Origin: an uncultured Solirubrobacterales bacterium
Lineage (GTDB): Bacteria > Actinomycetota > Thermoleophilia > Solirubrobacterales > 70-9
Assembly: GCA_937910825.1 (NCBI GenBank)
Contig: CALEMO010000235.1
Coordinates: 1 to 7,287 of the forward strand
Direction: 5' to 3'
Length of the DNA stretch: 7,287 nucleotides
The position numbers were made by a program, and so were the translations under genes. Under the pieces are notes generated by a model. That model searched no databases, was not told the origin of the DNA, and was given only the letters and a program-made list of their open reading frames with translations. This document shows positions 1 to 7,073 of the stretch, one piece after another; positions within the stretch are counted from its first letter, which is position 1; the number at the start of each line of letters is the position of its first letter.

Positions 1-546
1 TTGAACCGACCAATGGAGGCGGTGCGAGAGCTTCGTCATTGTGTCGAGGAACTTGGATTCAAGGGTCTGAGGATCGTGCCCTGACTATGGGAGGCCCCGC
101 CAACCGATCGTCCCTACTACCCGCTTTACGCGGCTTGCGTCGACCTTGATGTTCCGTTCTGCACGCAAGTCGGTCATACCGGGCCATTCAGACCGTCCGA
201 GACCGGGCGTCCGATTCCATATATCGACCAGGTCGCCATCGACTTTCCGGAACTGGTCATCGTCGGGGGGCATGTCGGGTATCCGTGGACGGAAGAGATG
301 GTGGCGGTCTGCCGCAAGCATCCGAACGTATACATCGATACTTCGGCCTATACGTCTAAGCGACTGCCGCCGGAGCTGGTCAGTTACATGAAGTCGAAGT
401 CGGGTCGAAAGCGGGTGCTCTTCGGGACAAATTACCCGATGATCAACCACGAAAAGGCCCTGGAGGATCTCGACTCACTCGGCCTGGATGATGAGACCGA
501 GGGGCTCTGCCTGAGCGGGAACGCCCGGCGGGTCTTCAGGATCTAG
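1..546 (+). pseudogene. Amidohydrolase family protein, 3' part, interrupted by in-frame TGA
   Basis: Reading frame 1 is open from the window edge to TAG at 544-546 except for one TGA at 82-84 (codon 28 of the window). Protein similarity to the metal-dependent amidohydrolase family (Amidohydro_2, TIM barrel) continues across the TGA: GFKGLRIVP lies before it; YYPLYAACV, QVGHTGP (H59), GGHVGYPW (H91), VYIDTSAY and VLFGTNYPM lie after it. The window holds about 180 codons, so roughly the first third of a usual 280-300 residue enzyme is off the left edge. The residue at the stop looks like a conserved Trp (P-W-L-W in relatives, from memory), so a single G-to-A change of TGG would explain it. No ATG, GTG or TTG follows in frame until ATG at 298, which would give only an 82-residue C-terminal fragment. 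The gene may be a recent pseudogene, a read-through gene, or intact with a base error. It converges on the FAD oxidoreductase. Family sure; substrate unknown. Confidence 0.7.
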
Positions 547-2228
547 GCGGCGGTCTTGCGCCGGTTCCAGGGCAGTCTGGCCTTGCGCCTGTCTTTGAGG
601 ATTCGCTGGGCCGCGTTATGGCCGGAGGCCGCAGTGACGCCGCCCCCCGGGTGGGTGCCGGCGCCGCAGAGGTAGAGGCCGCCGACCGGTGTGGCGTATT
701 GGGCCATGTCCGGCGTCGGGCGCATGAAAGCCATCTGATTCAGTCCCTGCTCGCCCTGGAAGATCGAGCCGCCCTGAAGGCCGAAGATGCGCTCCAGATC
801 AGGCGGGGCCAGGACCTCGTGCTGGTCAACGGCGGCCTTGAAGTTCGGCGCGAAACGGCTTAGCTGGTCGATGCACGTTTCGCCGTACCGCTCGCGATCC
901 CCGTCTTTCCACTGGCCTTCCTCTGAGGGCCCGAACTGGGTGAACATGGTCATCACCAACCGATCGTCGTCGGTCAGCGAATCGTCCATGTTGGACGGTA
1001 ATTCCGCTTCGACGTATGGGTGGGCGGCTGGGCGGCCCTGCAGGGCGTCCTGCCAGGACGCCTCCAGGTAGTCAATCGATGGACAGATGTTGACCCCGGC
1101 ACTGAGCAGCAACTTCTGCTCTTCCGCGGTGACCCCTTCGTACTGCGGTGCTTCGTTCAGCACCAGGTTGACCTTGACCGAGCCGCCCCGGGTGCGGTAG
1201 CGCTCCATGTCCGTGCGGACTTCGTCTTCGAAGTGCTCGCCGCCGACCAGGTCGAGAATGGTCGACTTGGGATGGGCACCTGAAGCGACGATCGGAGCCT
1301 TTATCTCTTCGCCCCCGGCAAGCGTCACACCTACGGTTCGTCCACCTTCGACGTTGATCGAGACAACATCGGCGTCGGTCATGATTGTCGCTCCGTTGGC
1401 TTCGGCCGAGCGGGCTATCGCGGTCGAGATCGCTCCCATGCCGCCAATCACCTGACCCCAGACCCCACCCATGCCGTCCATTTCGCCGAGCGCATGGTGG
1501 AGCAGGTTGTATGCGGTGCCAGGGGTCCTCGGACCCGCCCAGACACCGACCACGCCGGTTGAGGCGATCGAGCCTTTCAAGCCGTCGTGTTCGAACCAGT
1601 CATCCAGCAGGTCACCAACTGACATCGTGAAAATTCGGATCAGGTCGTTGACGTCGCGTCGCGACATGCCGCCAATTCTCGCCCCTTCGCGCAGGATCCC
1701 GGCGATGTCACCGGGCGACTTCGAGCCGAGCGCAGGCGGCTCCCGGAGCAGCATCGGACGGACGAACGAAGCCGCGCTTTCGAGTAATTCTTCGAACTGG
1801 GCGTATTTCGCGGCATCTTTCGGAGAGTGCTTGCGAATTGACTCGACTGTTCGCTCGGTTTCGTTGAAGAAAAAGATCGGCCCGTCTTCGGTCATGGCGG
1901 CGTAGGCGGGGTCCAGCGGATACGCCTTGTATCCGAAGTCCTTCAACTTGAGGTCCTCGATCACTTTCGCCTGGAGCATCGAGACCACATAGGAACAGCG
2001 CGAGACCCTTGCGCCGGGCCAGACCTCTTCAGTGACGCAGGCGCCACCGAGGATCGAGCGCCGCTCGAGGACCAGGGTTTTCATGCCGGCCTTGGACAGG
2101 TATGCGGCCGTTGTCAGGCCGTTGTGTCCGCCGCCGACGACGATCGCGTCATAGCTCGAAGAAATTGAGCCACCTGGACTTGGTGGGCGGGTGGCGCTAG
2201 CATCAGAAAAAGCAGTGGTAGCCTCCAT
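543..2228 (-). CDS. Phytoene desaturase/PYROXD2-like FAD-dependent oxidoreductase
   Basis: A 561-residue flavoprotein of the phytoene-dehydrogenase/PYROXD2-like amine-oxidase superfamily. After a Ser/Pro/Thr-rich leader of about 25 residues comes the Rossmann FAD-binding motif VVGGGHNGL (30-38), with the ribose-binding acidic residue in LVLERR (E55) and the GGACVTEE segment (61-68). The C-terminus carries the second FAD contact, GGLYLCGAGTHPGGGVTAA (516-534). Length is normal for the family, and no signal peptide or membrane segment is evident. ATG at 2226-2228 is the only sensible start: the next Met (49) lies inside the Rossmann fold. No Shine-Dalgarno precedes it. Instead TAAGAT sits at 2240-2235, six bases before the ATG, suggesting a leaderless mRNA. 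It is transcribed divergently from the aminotransferase. Relatives act on carotenoids or poorly defined substrates; with no phytoene synthase nearby, a catabolic dehydrogenase or oxidase role is more likely than carotenoid synthesis, but this is inference. Confidence 0.9.
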   Translation of the reverse strand: MEATTAFSDASATRPPSPGGSISSSYDAIVVGGGHNGLTTAAYLSKAGMKTLVLERRSILGGACVTEEVWPGARVSRCSYVVSMLQAKVIEDLKLKDFGYKAYPLDPAYAAMTEDGPIFFFNETERTVESIRKHSPKDAAKYAQFEELLESAASFVRPMLLREPPALGSKSPGDIAGILREGARIGGMSRRDVNDLIRIFTMSVGDLLDDWFEHDGLKGSIASTGVVGVWAGPRTPGTAYNLLHHALGEMDGMGGVWGQVIGGMGAISTAIARSAEANGATIMTDADVVSINVEGGRTVGVTLAGGEEIKAPIVASGAHPKSTILDLVGGEHFEDEVRTDMERYRTRGGSVKVNLVLNEAPQYEGVTAEEQKLLLSAGVNICPSIDYLEASWQDALQGRPAAHPYVEAELPSNMDDSLTDDDRLVMTMFTQFGPSEEGQWKDGDRERYGETCIDQLSRFAPNFKAAVDQHEVLAPPDLERIFGLQGGSIFQGEQGLNQMAFMRPTPDMAQYATPVGGLYLCGAGTHPGGGVTAASGHNAAQRILKDRRKARLPWNRRKTAA

Positions 2229-2234
2229 TCCGGG

Positions 2235-2269
2235 ATCTTAGTCGAAAGTGCGGTTGACTACAAGGTCAA
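2235..2269 (-). promoter_or_regulatory. Putative promoter of the FAD oxidoreductase (leaderless)
   Basis: On the minus strand TAAGAT (2240-2235) is a good actinobacterial -10 (TAnnnT). It is followed by six bases and then the ATG at 2228, so transcription would start at or beside the start codon. The 17-bp-spaced hexamer upstream is TTGTAG (2263-2258), inside the dyad. The better -35-like TTGACC (2269-2264) is 23 bp from the -10, too far for an unaided promoter. Either the core is weak and relies on an activator, or TTGTAG serves as the -35. Not tested. Confidence 0.45.
2254..2269. promoter_or_regulatory. Putative operator, copy 1 (TTGAC-N6-GTCAA dyad)
   Basis: TTGACTACAAGGTCAA has perfect 5-bp inverted arms around a 6-bp centre. 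All 16 bases recur at 7087-7102, and four of the five bases just upstream also match (TGCGG here, TGCGA there). The dyad lies between the divergent starts of the FAD oxidoreductase and the aminotransferase. Its centre is about 33 bp from each ATG, so a bound dimer would cover both -35 regions. The size and symmetry suit a TetR- or GntR-type dimeric regulator; I do not recognise the exact motif as a known family's site. Confidence 0.65.
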
Positions 2270-2286
2270 GCATTGGGGCATAGACT
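2254..2286 (+). promoter_or_regulatory. Putative promoter of the aminotransferase
   Basis: TAGACT (2281-2286) matches TATAAT at four positions and lies seven bases before the ATG at 2294, again pointing to a leaderless or nearly leaderless mRNA. TTGACT (2254-2259), the left arm of the dyad, is the best -35 hexamer, but the spacer is 21 bp. The long spacer mirrors that of the opposite promoter, so both may be weak or activator-dependent. Evidence is pattern only. Confidence 0.4.
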
Positions 2287-2293
2287 GGCAGGC

Positions 2294-3715
2294 ATGAGTG
2301 GAGAAAAAGACAGGCTTCAGCGTTTGGCGAAGCAGCATCTGATGCTGCATTTTTCGGACATGACTGCCTACGACGACGACGAGATGACAATCATCGAACG
2401 TGGGGAGGGGGTTCACGTCTTCGACCAGGACGGTCGCCGCTTCATCGATGGTCTTTCCGGCCTTTACTGCGTAGCCCTCGGTCATTCGCATGGTGACGAG
2501 ATCGGCGAGGCAGCCCACCAGCAGATGAAGTCGCTTTCCTACTCTTCGAACTGGACGATCGCCCACCCACCGGCGATTGAACTTGCCACTCGCATCTCCG
2601 ATTTGGCGCCCGACGGAATGAACCGGGTCTTCTTCACCTCGGGCGGCTCCGAGTCGGTAGAGGCCGCCTGGAAGATGGCCGTCCAGTGGCAGCAGGCAAA
2701 CGGCGAACCCAGGCGACGCAAGGTGATCGCCCGCAAGGACGCCTACCACGGGGTCACCATGGGAGCCCTTTCGTTTACCGGCATCCCCTACTGCCGGGCT
2801 CCGTTCGATCCGCTGGGGATTCCCACGACGCATGTATCGAATACCAACGCCTATCGGCATCCGCAGGGAGACGACGAAGAAGCATTCTGTGCGGCCCTGC
2901 TTGTCGGCGTTGAAGAAGCAATTGAATTCGAAGATCCTTCGACCGTCGCCATGCTGATCGCCGAGCCGGTCCAGAATGCCGGAGGTTGCCTGACCCCGCC
3001 GGCGGGCTATTGGCAGGGGCTGCGCGAGATCTGTGATCGCCACGGAATCCTGCTCTGTTCGGATGAAGTCATCTGTGCCTACGGGCGTCTCGGGGAGTGG
3101 TTCGGGGCACAGCGCTACGACTACGTACCGGACATGATCACCTTCGCCAAAGGACTTACCGGGGCCCACTTCTCGATGGGCGGGGTGCTGATGCACGACA
3201 AAGTTGCTGAACCGTTCTTCGACGGAAGGGCCAGCTATAACAACGGATATACCTTCGGTGGCCATCCGGTCGGCTCGGTGATGGCTTTGAAGGCGCTGGA
3301 GATCATGGAGCGGGACGATGTGCTCGGCAATGTGCGCCGCAACGAAAGCGTGGCGTCCGAGGCGCTGAATGGCTTGCGCGACATCCCGATCGTCGGCGAC
3401 GTACGTGGAGCCGGACACTTCTGGGCTCTCGAACTGGTGCGAGACCCGGATACGCGGGAGCCGTTTTCCGGCCCCGGTGCTGAAGAACTGTTCAAGGACG
3501 TTCTGTCAGAGGCGCTATTCGACCGCGGCCTGATCTGCCGTCTGGACGACCGGGCAGATCCGATCGTTCAGATCGCGCCGCCACTGGTCGCGGAACCGGA
3601 GCTTTTCGGCGAGATCGCCGGCATCCTGCGCGAGGGCCTGGAGATCGCCTGGGATCATGCCCAGGAATCACCTCGGGCTCATGGTTCCCCTGCGGCCTCG
3701 ATCAGTCCCATCTAG
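2294..3715 (+). CDS. Class III PLP-dependent aminotransferase
   Basis: A 473-residue fold-type I, class III (omega-amino acid or amine:pyruvate type) aminotransferase, expected to be cytosolic. Visible landmarks are the conserved entry GLSGLYCVALGH (53-64), the PLP-phosphate loop FTSGGSES (114-121), YHG (151-153), EPVQNAGG (224-231), SDEVICAYGR (256-265) with D257 for the pyridine nitrogen, FAKGLTG (284-290) with Schiff-base K286, and TFGGHP (320-325). No catalytic residue is missing and the length is typical. I chose ATG 2294 over an in-frame TTG at 2273 because relatives begin near LQRLAKQHL and the TTG would lie upstream of the likely transcription start. Only a weak AGG precedes the ATG. 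The gene diverges from the FAD oxidoreductase and its last 14 bases overlap the end of the convergent CoA synthetase. The amino donor cannot be told from sequence; relatives use beta-alanine, taurine, GABA, polyamines and other amines, usually with pyruvate as acceptor. Confidence 0.93.
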   Translation: MSGEKDRLQRLAKQHLMLHFSDMTAYDDDEMTIIERGEGVHVFDQDGRRFIDGLSGLYCVALGHSHGDEIGEAAHQQMKSLSYSSNWTIAHPPAIELATRISDLAPDGMNRVFFTSGGSESVEAAWKMAVQWQQANGEPRRRKVIARKDAYHGVTMGALSFTGIPYCRAPFDPLGIPTTHVSNTNAYRHPQGDDEEAFCAALLVGVEEAIEFEDPSTVAMLIAEPVQNAGGCLTPPAGYWQGLREICDRHGILLCSDEVICAYGRLGEWFGAQRYDYVPDMITFAKGLTGAHFSMGGVLMHDKVAEPFFDGRASYNNGYTFGGHPVGSVMALKALEIMERDDVLGNVRRNESVASEALNGLRDIPIVGDVRGAGHFWALELVRDPDTREPFSGPGAEELFKDVLSEALFDRGLICRLDDRADPIVQIAPPLVAEPELFGEIAGILREGLEIAWDHAQESPRAHGSPAASISPI

Positions 3716-5813
3716 CGAGCGCGTCCGTAGCTACGGCCCCGGCCGGGTTCACGATCACCGGGTTCAGTTCCAGCAGGGCCAACCCCTTTTCTACCAGTAG
3801 ACGGCCGACCCCCTCAGCAAGCGCGGCCAGGGAGGCGAGATCAACCGAAGGGCTGCCTCTAAAACCGTTTAGAAGTGCGAAGCCTCGCAGGCCCTGGACT
3901 GCCCTGACGATGCTTTCTCTGTCGGCTGGCAGGGGGATTACGGCCGCATCCTGAAGGACCTCGGTCCAAATTCCACCGAAGCCGATCACCAGGGCAGGAA
4001 CGACCGCATCGGCTCGGGCCGACACGATCATCTCGATGCCATCGGCGGCCATGCTTTCGACCAAGAGCAGCGCCCCGTTGGCCTGGGGGAGCGAAAGCAG
4101 ATCTGCGCAGGCCTGTTCGAGATCAAGTGCGTTGTCGAGGTCCAGTCGGATTGCCCCGATGTCACTCTTGTGCTGGATATCGGGTCCCGAAAGCTTCAGT
4201 GCGAGCGGCCAGTCGAGCTGCTCTGCGATGGCCACGCAGCTGTCGAAATCCGTAGCCGTGCCGCCAGGCGGAGTCGGTACGCCCTGCTCAAAAAGCAGAG
4301 ACTTGGCCTTGGCCTCGGTTAACCACCCACTCTCGGATCGTCCGAGCCCCTGTCTGGCGGCCGCGGCCAGATCCGCGATCGACCTCAGCCGGTCCGGATC
4401 GGCCGGGGGCCTACGACATGCCGCAAGCCCCGAGAGAGCGGCCGGGATACCCCCGACCACGGGGATCCCCAGGGCGTCCAGTTCGGACATGGCGGTTTCA
4501 TCGATCAGGTCAGGCAGGGTCGAAGCCAGGATCGCGCCGGTGCCGGAGTCGATGGCACCCGAAGCGAGCGCCCGGCGAAGATCGGCCCACTCAACTTCGT
4601 GTTCGGGTCGCAGGCCCCGGGGGTGGTCATGAAAGAGCAGGAGCTGGTCGATGGCGGGATCGCTACCGACCGCTTCGACGATTGCACTGAGACGCTCGGT
4701 CTCGGTCCAGAGCAACGAGGTGTAGTCGAGCGGATTGTCTGCGGTGGCTTCATCCGGCAGGAGCTCCTCGAGGCGGCTGACAGTATGCGCTGACAGTCTG
4801 GGAAGCGTGATCCCGAGTTCCTCGGCCAGGTCTGCGGCGATTCCGGAGTCGCCTCCCGAGCAGGTGAGGATGGCCGGTCCGGAAGGTCCGCCACGGTCGG
4901 TCCGGGGACGGGCTGAAGTAGCAGCGAGGACTCGCGCCAGTTCGAGGAGTTCATGGGGATCGCGTGCCCATGCGCCGCCGGCCTCTTCGACGAGCGCCCG
5001 AAAGACACGCTGATCTCCGGCGATGGCTCCGGTATGGGCGGCGGCAGCTCTTTCACCGGCGGCCGAGCTTCCGACCTTCAGCACCGCCACCCTCACACCG
5101 GCATCGGCGCAGGAGGCGAACGCATCGGCCAGACGGGCACCGTCCCCATCGGTTTCCTGGAACAGGGCAATCGAGCGCACGCCTTCCAGCCGGGCGACTG
5201 CTTCCAGCCAGGAGGCCGTGTCGCAGACTGACTGGTTGCCGACCGAGACGACAGTATGGAAGTCGATCCCGCGCCTTGAACCGATCGCGTTCACCGCCAC
5301 GTTGCCGGATTGAGAGATCATCGCCACCGGTCCGGGAGTGAGCCGGGGCAGCGAGTCACCCCATACAGACGCTCCATCGGCCACTGAAACGATCCCGTTT
5401 CCGTTGGGCCCACAGATCGGAAAATTGCCGTCCATGGCGGTCTGAACAAGCTGCTCTTCAAAGGCGCGGCCGGTGGCGACCTCACCGAAGCCGGCCGAGA
5501 CCACCACGGCGCCGCCACAGCCGCGATCTACCGATTGCTCGATTACCTTCGGCACATGCATTGCCGGGACTGCGACGGCGACCAGGTCGACCGGTTCCGG
5601 AAGAGCGAGCACCGATGGCAAGCAGTCGTGGCCATGGACCCTTTTCCTTGAGGGATTTACACCCCAGATCCGGCCCTCGAAACCGGACTCGGTCAGGTTC
5701 CTGAGGATTGTGTCTGCGTATGAGCCGCTGCGCTCATTGGCTCCGACCACGGCGATCGATCCAGCGGAGAGCAGTGGCGACGGGTCCGGGGGGATGTGAT
5801 CTGCCTGGGTCAC
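3702..5813 (-). CDS. ADP-forming acyl-CoA synthetase (acetate--CoA ligase family), fused alpha-beta
   Basis: A 703-residue nucleoside-diphosphate-forming acyl-CoA synthetase, which reversibly converts a carboxylic acid, CoA and ATP to acyl-CoA, ADP and phosphate. Domains in order: CoA-binding Rossmann domain (about 14-140; SIAVVGANERSGS at 19-31, CGPNGNG at 134-140); succinyl-CoA-ligase-like flavodoxin domains (about 160-460; MISQSGNVAV at 165-174, AAHTGAIAG at 258-266 with the likely phosphohistidine H260); C-terminal ATP-grasp (about 495-703; LALKLSG with K540, HKSDIGA with the second relay histidine H548, GFGGIWTEVL at 611-620, ELNPVIV at 682-688). All key residues are present. The start is GTG at 5811-5813, the only start codon near the conserved N-terminus. 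It has no clear Shine-Dalgarno and lies 10 nt after the acyl-CoA dehydrogenase stop, so translation is probably coupled. It ends in TGA, 14 bp inside the convergent aminotransferase. The acyl substrate is unknown; the neighbouring dehydrogenase suggests it makes that enzyme's substrate. Confidence 0.92.
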   Translation of the reverse strand: MTQADHIPPDPSPLLSAGSIAVVGANERSGSYADTILRNLTESGFEGRIWGVNPSRKRVHGHDCLPSVLALPEPVDLVAVAVPAMHVPKVIEQSVDRGCGGAVVVSAGFGEVATGRAFEEQLVQTAMDGNFPICGPNGNGIVSVADGASVWGDSLPRLTPGPVAMISQSGNVAVNAIGSRRGIDFHTVVSVGNQSVCDTASWLEAVARLEGVRSIALFQETDGDGARLADAFASCADAGVRVAVLKVGSSAAGERAAAAHTGAIAGDQRVFRALVEEAGGAWARDPHELLELARVLAATSARPRTDRGGPSGPAILTCSGGDSGIAADLAEELGITLPRLSAHTVSRLEELLPDEATADNPLDYTSLLWTETERLSAIVEAVGSDPAIDQLLLFHDHPRGLRPEHEVEWADLRRALASGAIDSGTGAILASTLPDLIDETAMSELDALGIPVVGGIPAALSGLAACRRPPADPDRLRSIADLAAAARQGLGRSESGWLTEAKAKSLLFEQGVPTPPGGTATDFDSCVAIAEQLDWPLALKLSGPDIQHKSDIGAIRLDLDNALDLEQACADLLSLPQANGALLLVESMAADGIEMIVSARADAVVPALVIGFGGIWTEVLQDAAVIPLPADRESIVRAVQGLRGFALLNGFRGSPSVDLASLAALAEGVGRLLVEKGLALLELNPVIVNPAGAVATDALARWD

Positions 5814-5823
5814 GGCGGACCGG

Positions 5824-7020
5824 TCAGTGAAGCATTTTTTCGACGCCTCGGCGCTCCAGGCCGCGACTGATGATCAATCTCTGAATTTCGCTCGTTCCCT
5901 CCCAGATGCGATCGACCCGGAGTTCGCGCAGGAAGCGCTCGGCTACGTTCGAGCGCATGTACCCCCTGCCGCCGAAAACCTGCACGCAGCGGTCCGCACA
6001 TCTCCAGGCGGCCTCGGATACAAATAGCTTCGCCATCGACGCTTTGTGGTGGGCGAGTTTCGCATCGCTGCCCTTATCGATCATTTCGGCGATGTCGATC
6101 GTGAGCAACCTGCCGGCCGCTGCATCGGCGGCCGAATCGGCAAGCGGAAAAGAGACGCCCTGGTAGTCGAGGATGCGGCTGCCTCCTTGCTCGCGTTCGA
6201 TCGCCCAGGCCACTGTCTCGTCAAGCAGGCGCCACATCGAACCGATTCCACGGGCGGCGATCCCGAGCCGCTCTTCGGAGAACCATCCCCGCTGGAGATC
6301 GTCTCCGCCGCCGATGCCGCCAATCAGGTCGCCCGGTCCGACCTCGACGTTACGGAAAGCAATAGTGGGGTGGCCGTCGGGGTAGCTGTGGGTGAACGCC
6401 GGGTCTGCCACCGTCTCGATGCCCGCAAGCGATTTGTCAACGACAAAAAGAGTCGGCTTGCTTTCACCGTCTTCGATCAGGTTGGCCATGACTATCAGCA
6501 CGGAAGCGATGTCACCGGATGTGACGAACCACTTCTCCCCGTTGATCACGAAACCCCCCTCCGAACGTACTGCCGTCGTGCTGATCCTTGAGGGGTCCGA
6601 GCCCGCGTCTTTCTCGGTGACCGCATAGGCGTCGCGGATCTCGCCCCGAAGGGCAGGGGCGAGCCAGCGTTCGGCCAGTTCGGGGCTGGCGTGCTCCCAG
6701 ACGTTGTATGCGTTCGGGATATGCCAACTGATCGCGTTGGTCGACCGGCCAAGCTGCTCTTCGACCAGAAACCATTCCACTGTTGACCACTCCTGGCCGC
6801 CGTACTTCGAGGAATGGAGGCCGCCCGTAAGGCCGGCCGCACTCGCCTCGGACTTGACCCGCTGGACGGTTTCTTCAGGCAGCCGCCCGTGCAGTCGTTC
6901 CGCTTCTTCTTCCAGCGGGATGAGGACTCCTTCGACGAACTCACGCGCACTCCGCTGGATGCCGATCGCGCGCTCGTCTAGGCCGGCCGGCCGGCTGTGT
7001 TCTGCGGTGGTTTGGCTCAT
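5824..7020 (-). CDS. Acyl-CoA dehydrogenase
   Basis: A 398-residue FAD-dependent acyl-CoA dehydrogenase, oxidising an acyl-CoA to its 2,3-enoyl-CoA and passing electrons to electron-transferring flavoprotein (no ETF gene in the window). An alpha-helical N-domain (about 10-125) is followed by the family signature AYAVTEKDAGSDPS (131-144), the beta-domain with NGEKWFVTSGD (160-170), and the C-terminal helical domain with FGGRGYM (349-355) and RIWEGTSEIQRLI (371-383). E374 in WEGT is at the position of the catalytic base of medium-chain-type enzymes. Length is normal. I chose ATG 7018-7020 over a TTG 15 bases upstream because AGGGGAG (7029-7023) lies just before it. It is the first gene of an operon with the CoA synthetase, behind a promoter built on the second dyad. 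A few family members catalyse other reactions; the intact Glu favours true dehydrogenation. Chain length or branching of the substrate cannot be read. Confidence 0.93.
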   Translation of the reverse strand: MSQTTAEHSRPAGLDERAIGIQRSAREFVEGVLIPLEEEAERLHGRLPEETVQRVKSEASAAGLTGGLHSSKYGGQEWSTVEWFLVEEQLGRSTNAISWHIPNAYNVWEHASPELAERWLAPALRGEIRDAYAVTEKDAGSDPSRISTTAVRSEGGFVINGEKWFVTSGDIASVLIVMANLIEDGESKPTLFVVDKSLAGIETVADPAFTHSYPDGHPTIAFRNVEVGPGDLIGGIGGGDDLQRGWFSEERLGIAARGIGSMWRLLDETVAWAIEREQGGSRILDYQGVSFPLADSAADAAAGRLLTIDIAEMIDKGSDAKLAHHKASMAKLFVSEAAWRCADRCVQVFGGRGYMRSNVAERFLRELRVDRIWEGTSEIQRLIISRGLERRGVEKMLH

Positions 7021-7044
7021 GGCTCCCCTGTTCAAGCGTTGGCG

Positions 7045-7057
7045 GCCCCGTTGGGGC
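7045..7057 (-). other. Small GC hairpin in the acyl-CoA dehydrogenase leader
   Basis: GCCCC-AAC-GGGGC on the minus strand (7057-7045) can form a 5-bp all-GC stem with a 3-base loop. It falls in the predicted 5' leader, about 10 nt downstream of the expected transcription start and about 25 nt before the ATG. No U-tract follows, so it is not an intrinsic terminator. It might stabilise the leader or have no role. Confidence 0.25.
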
Positions 7058-7073
7058 GACTCAGGACGGTCTG

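Noticed and set aside
82..84. TGA as a selenocysteine codon
   Set aside because: The aligned family residue appears to be Trp, not Cys; the family is not known for selenocysteine, and I see no convincing stem-loop just downstream.
85..450. 121-codon open frame on the minus strand opposite the amidohydrolase
   Set aside because: The opposite strand keeps amidohydrolase motifs (QVGH, GGHVGYPW, FGTNYP) throughout, so the minus frame is a shadow.
525..570. Repeated GGCGGGTCTT / GGCGGTCTT near the convergent stops as a terminator hairpin
   Set aside because: The copies are direct, not inverted, so they cannot pair as a stem; coincidence in coding sequence is enough.
2273..2275. TTG as an earlier start of the aminotransferase
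   Set aside because: It would add seven residues with no family support, lies upstream of the likely -10 and transcription start, and has no Shine-Dalgarno; ATG 2294 fits relatives better.
2258..3418. 386-codon open frame on the minus strand opposite the aminotransferase
   Set aside because: It lies almost wholly antisense to a clear class III aminotransferase, has no recognisable domain, and would begin inside that gene. Long antisense frames are common in high-GC coding DNA.
3737..3746. CCCGGCCGGG palindrome near the convergent gene ends, as a terminator
   Set aside because: It has no loop or U-tract and lies within the coding sequence of the CoA synthetase, encoding its conserved C-terminus.
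4036..4632. 198-codon open frame on the plus strand inside the CoA synthetase
   Set aside because: Antisense shadow; Ser/Ala/Arg-rich composition without a motif, no ribosome-binding site, and the synthetase domains are intact across it.
6046..6591. 181-codon open frame on the plus strand inside the acyl-CoA dehydrogenase
   Set aside because: Antisense to conserved dehydrogenase segments and without family resemblance.
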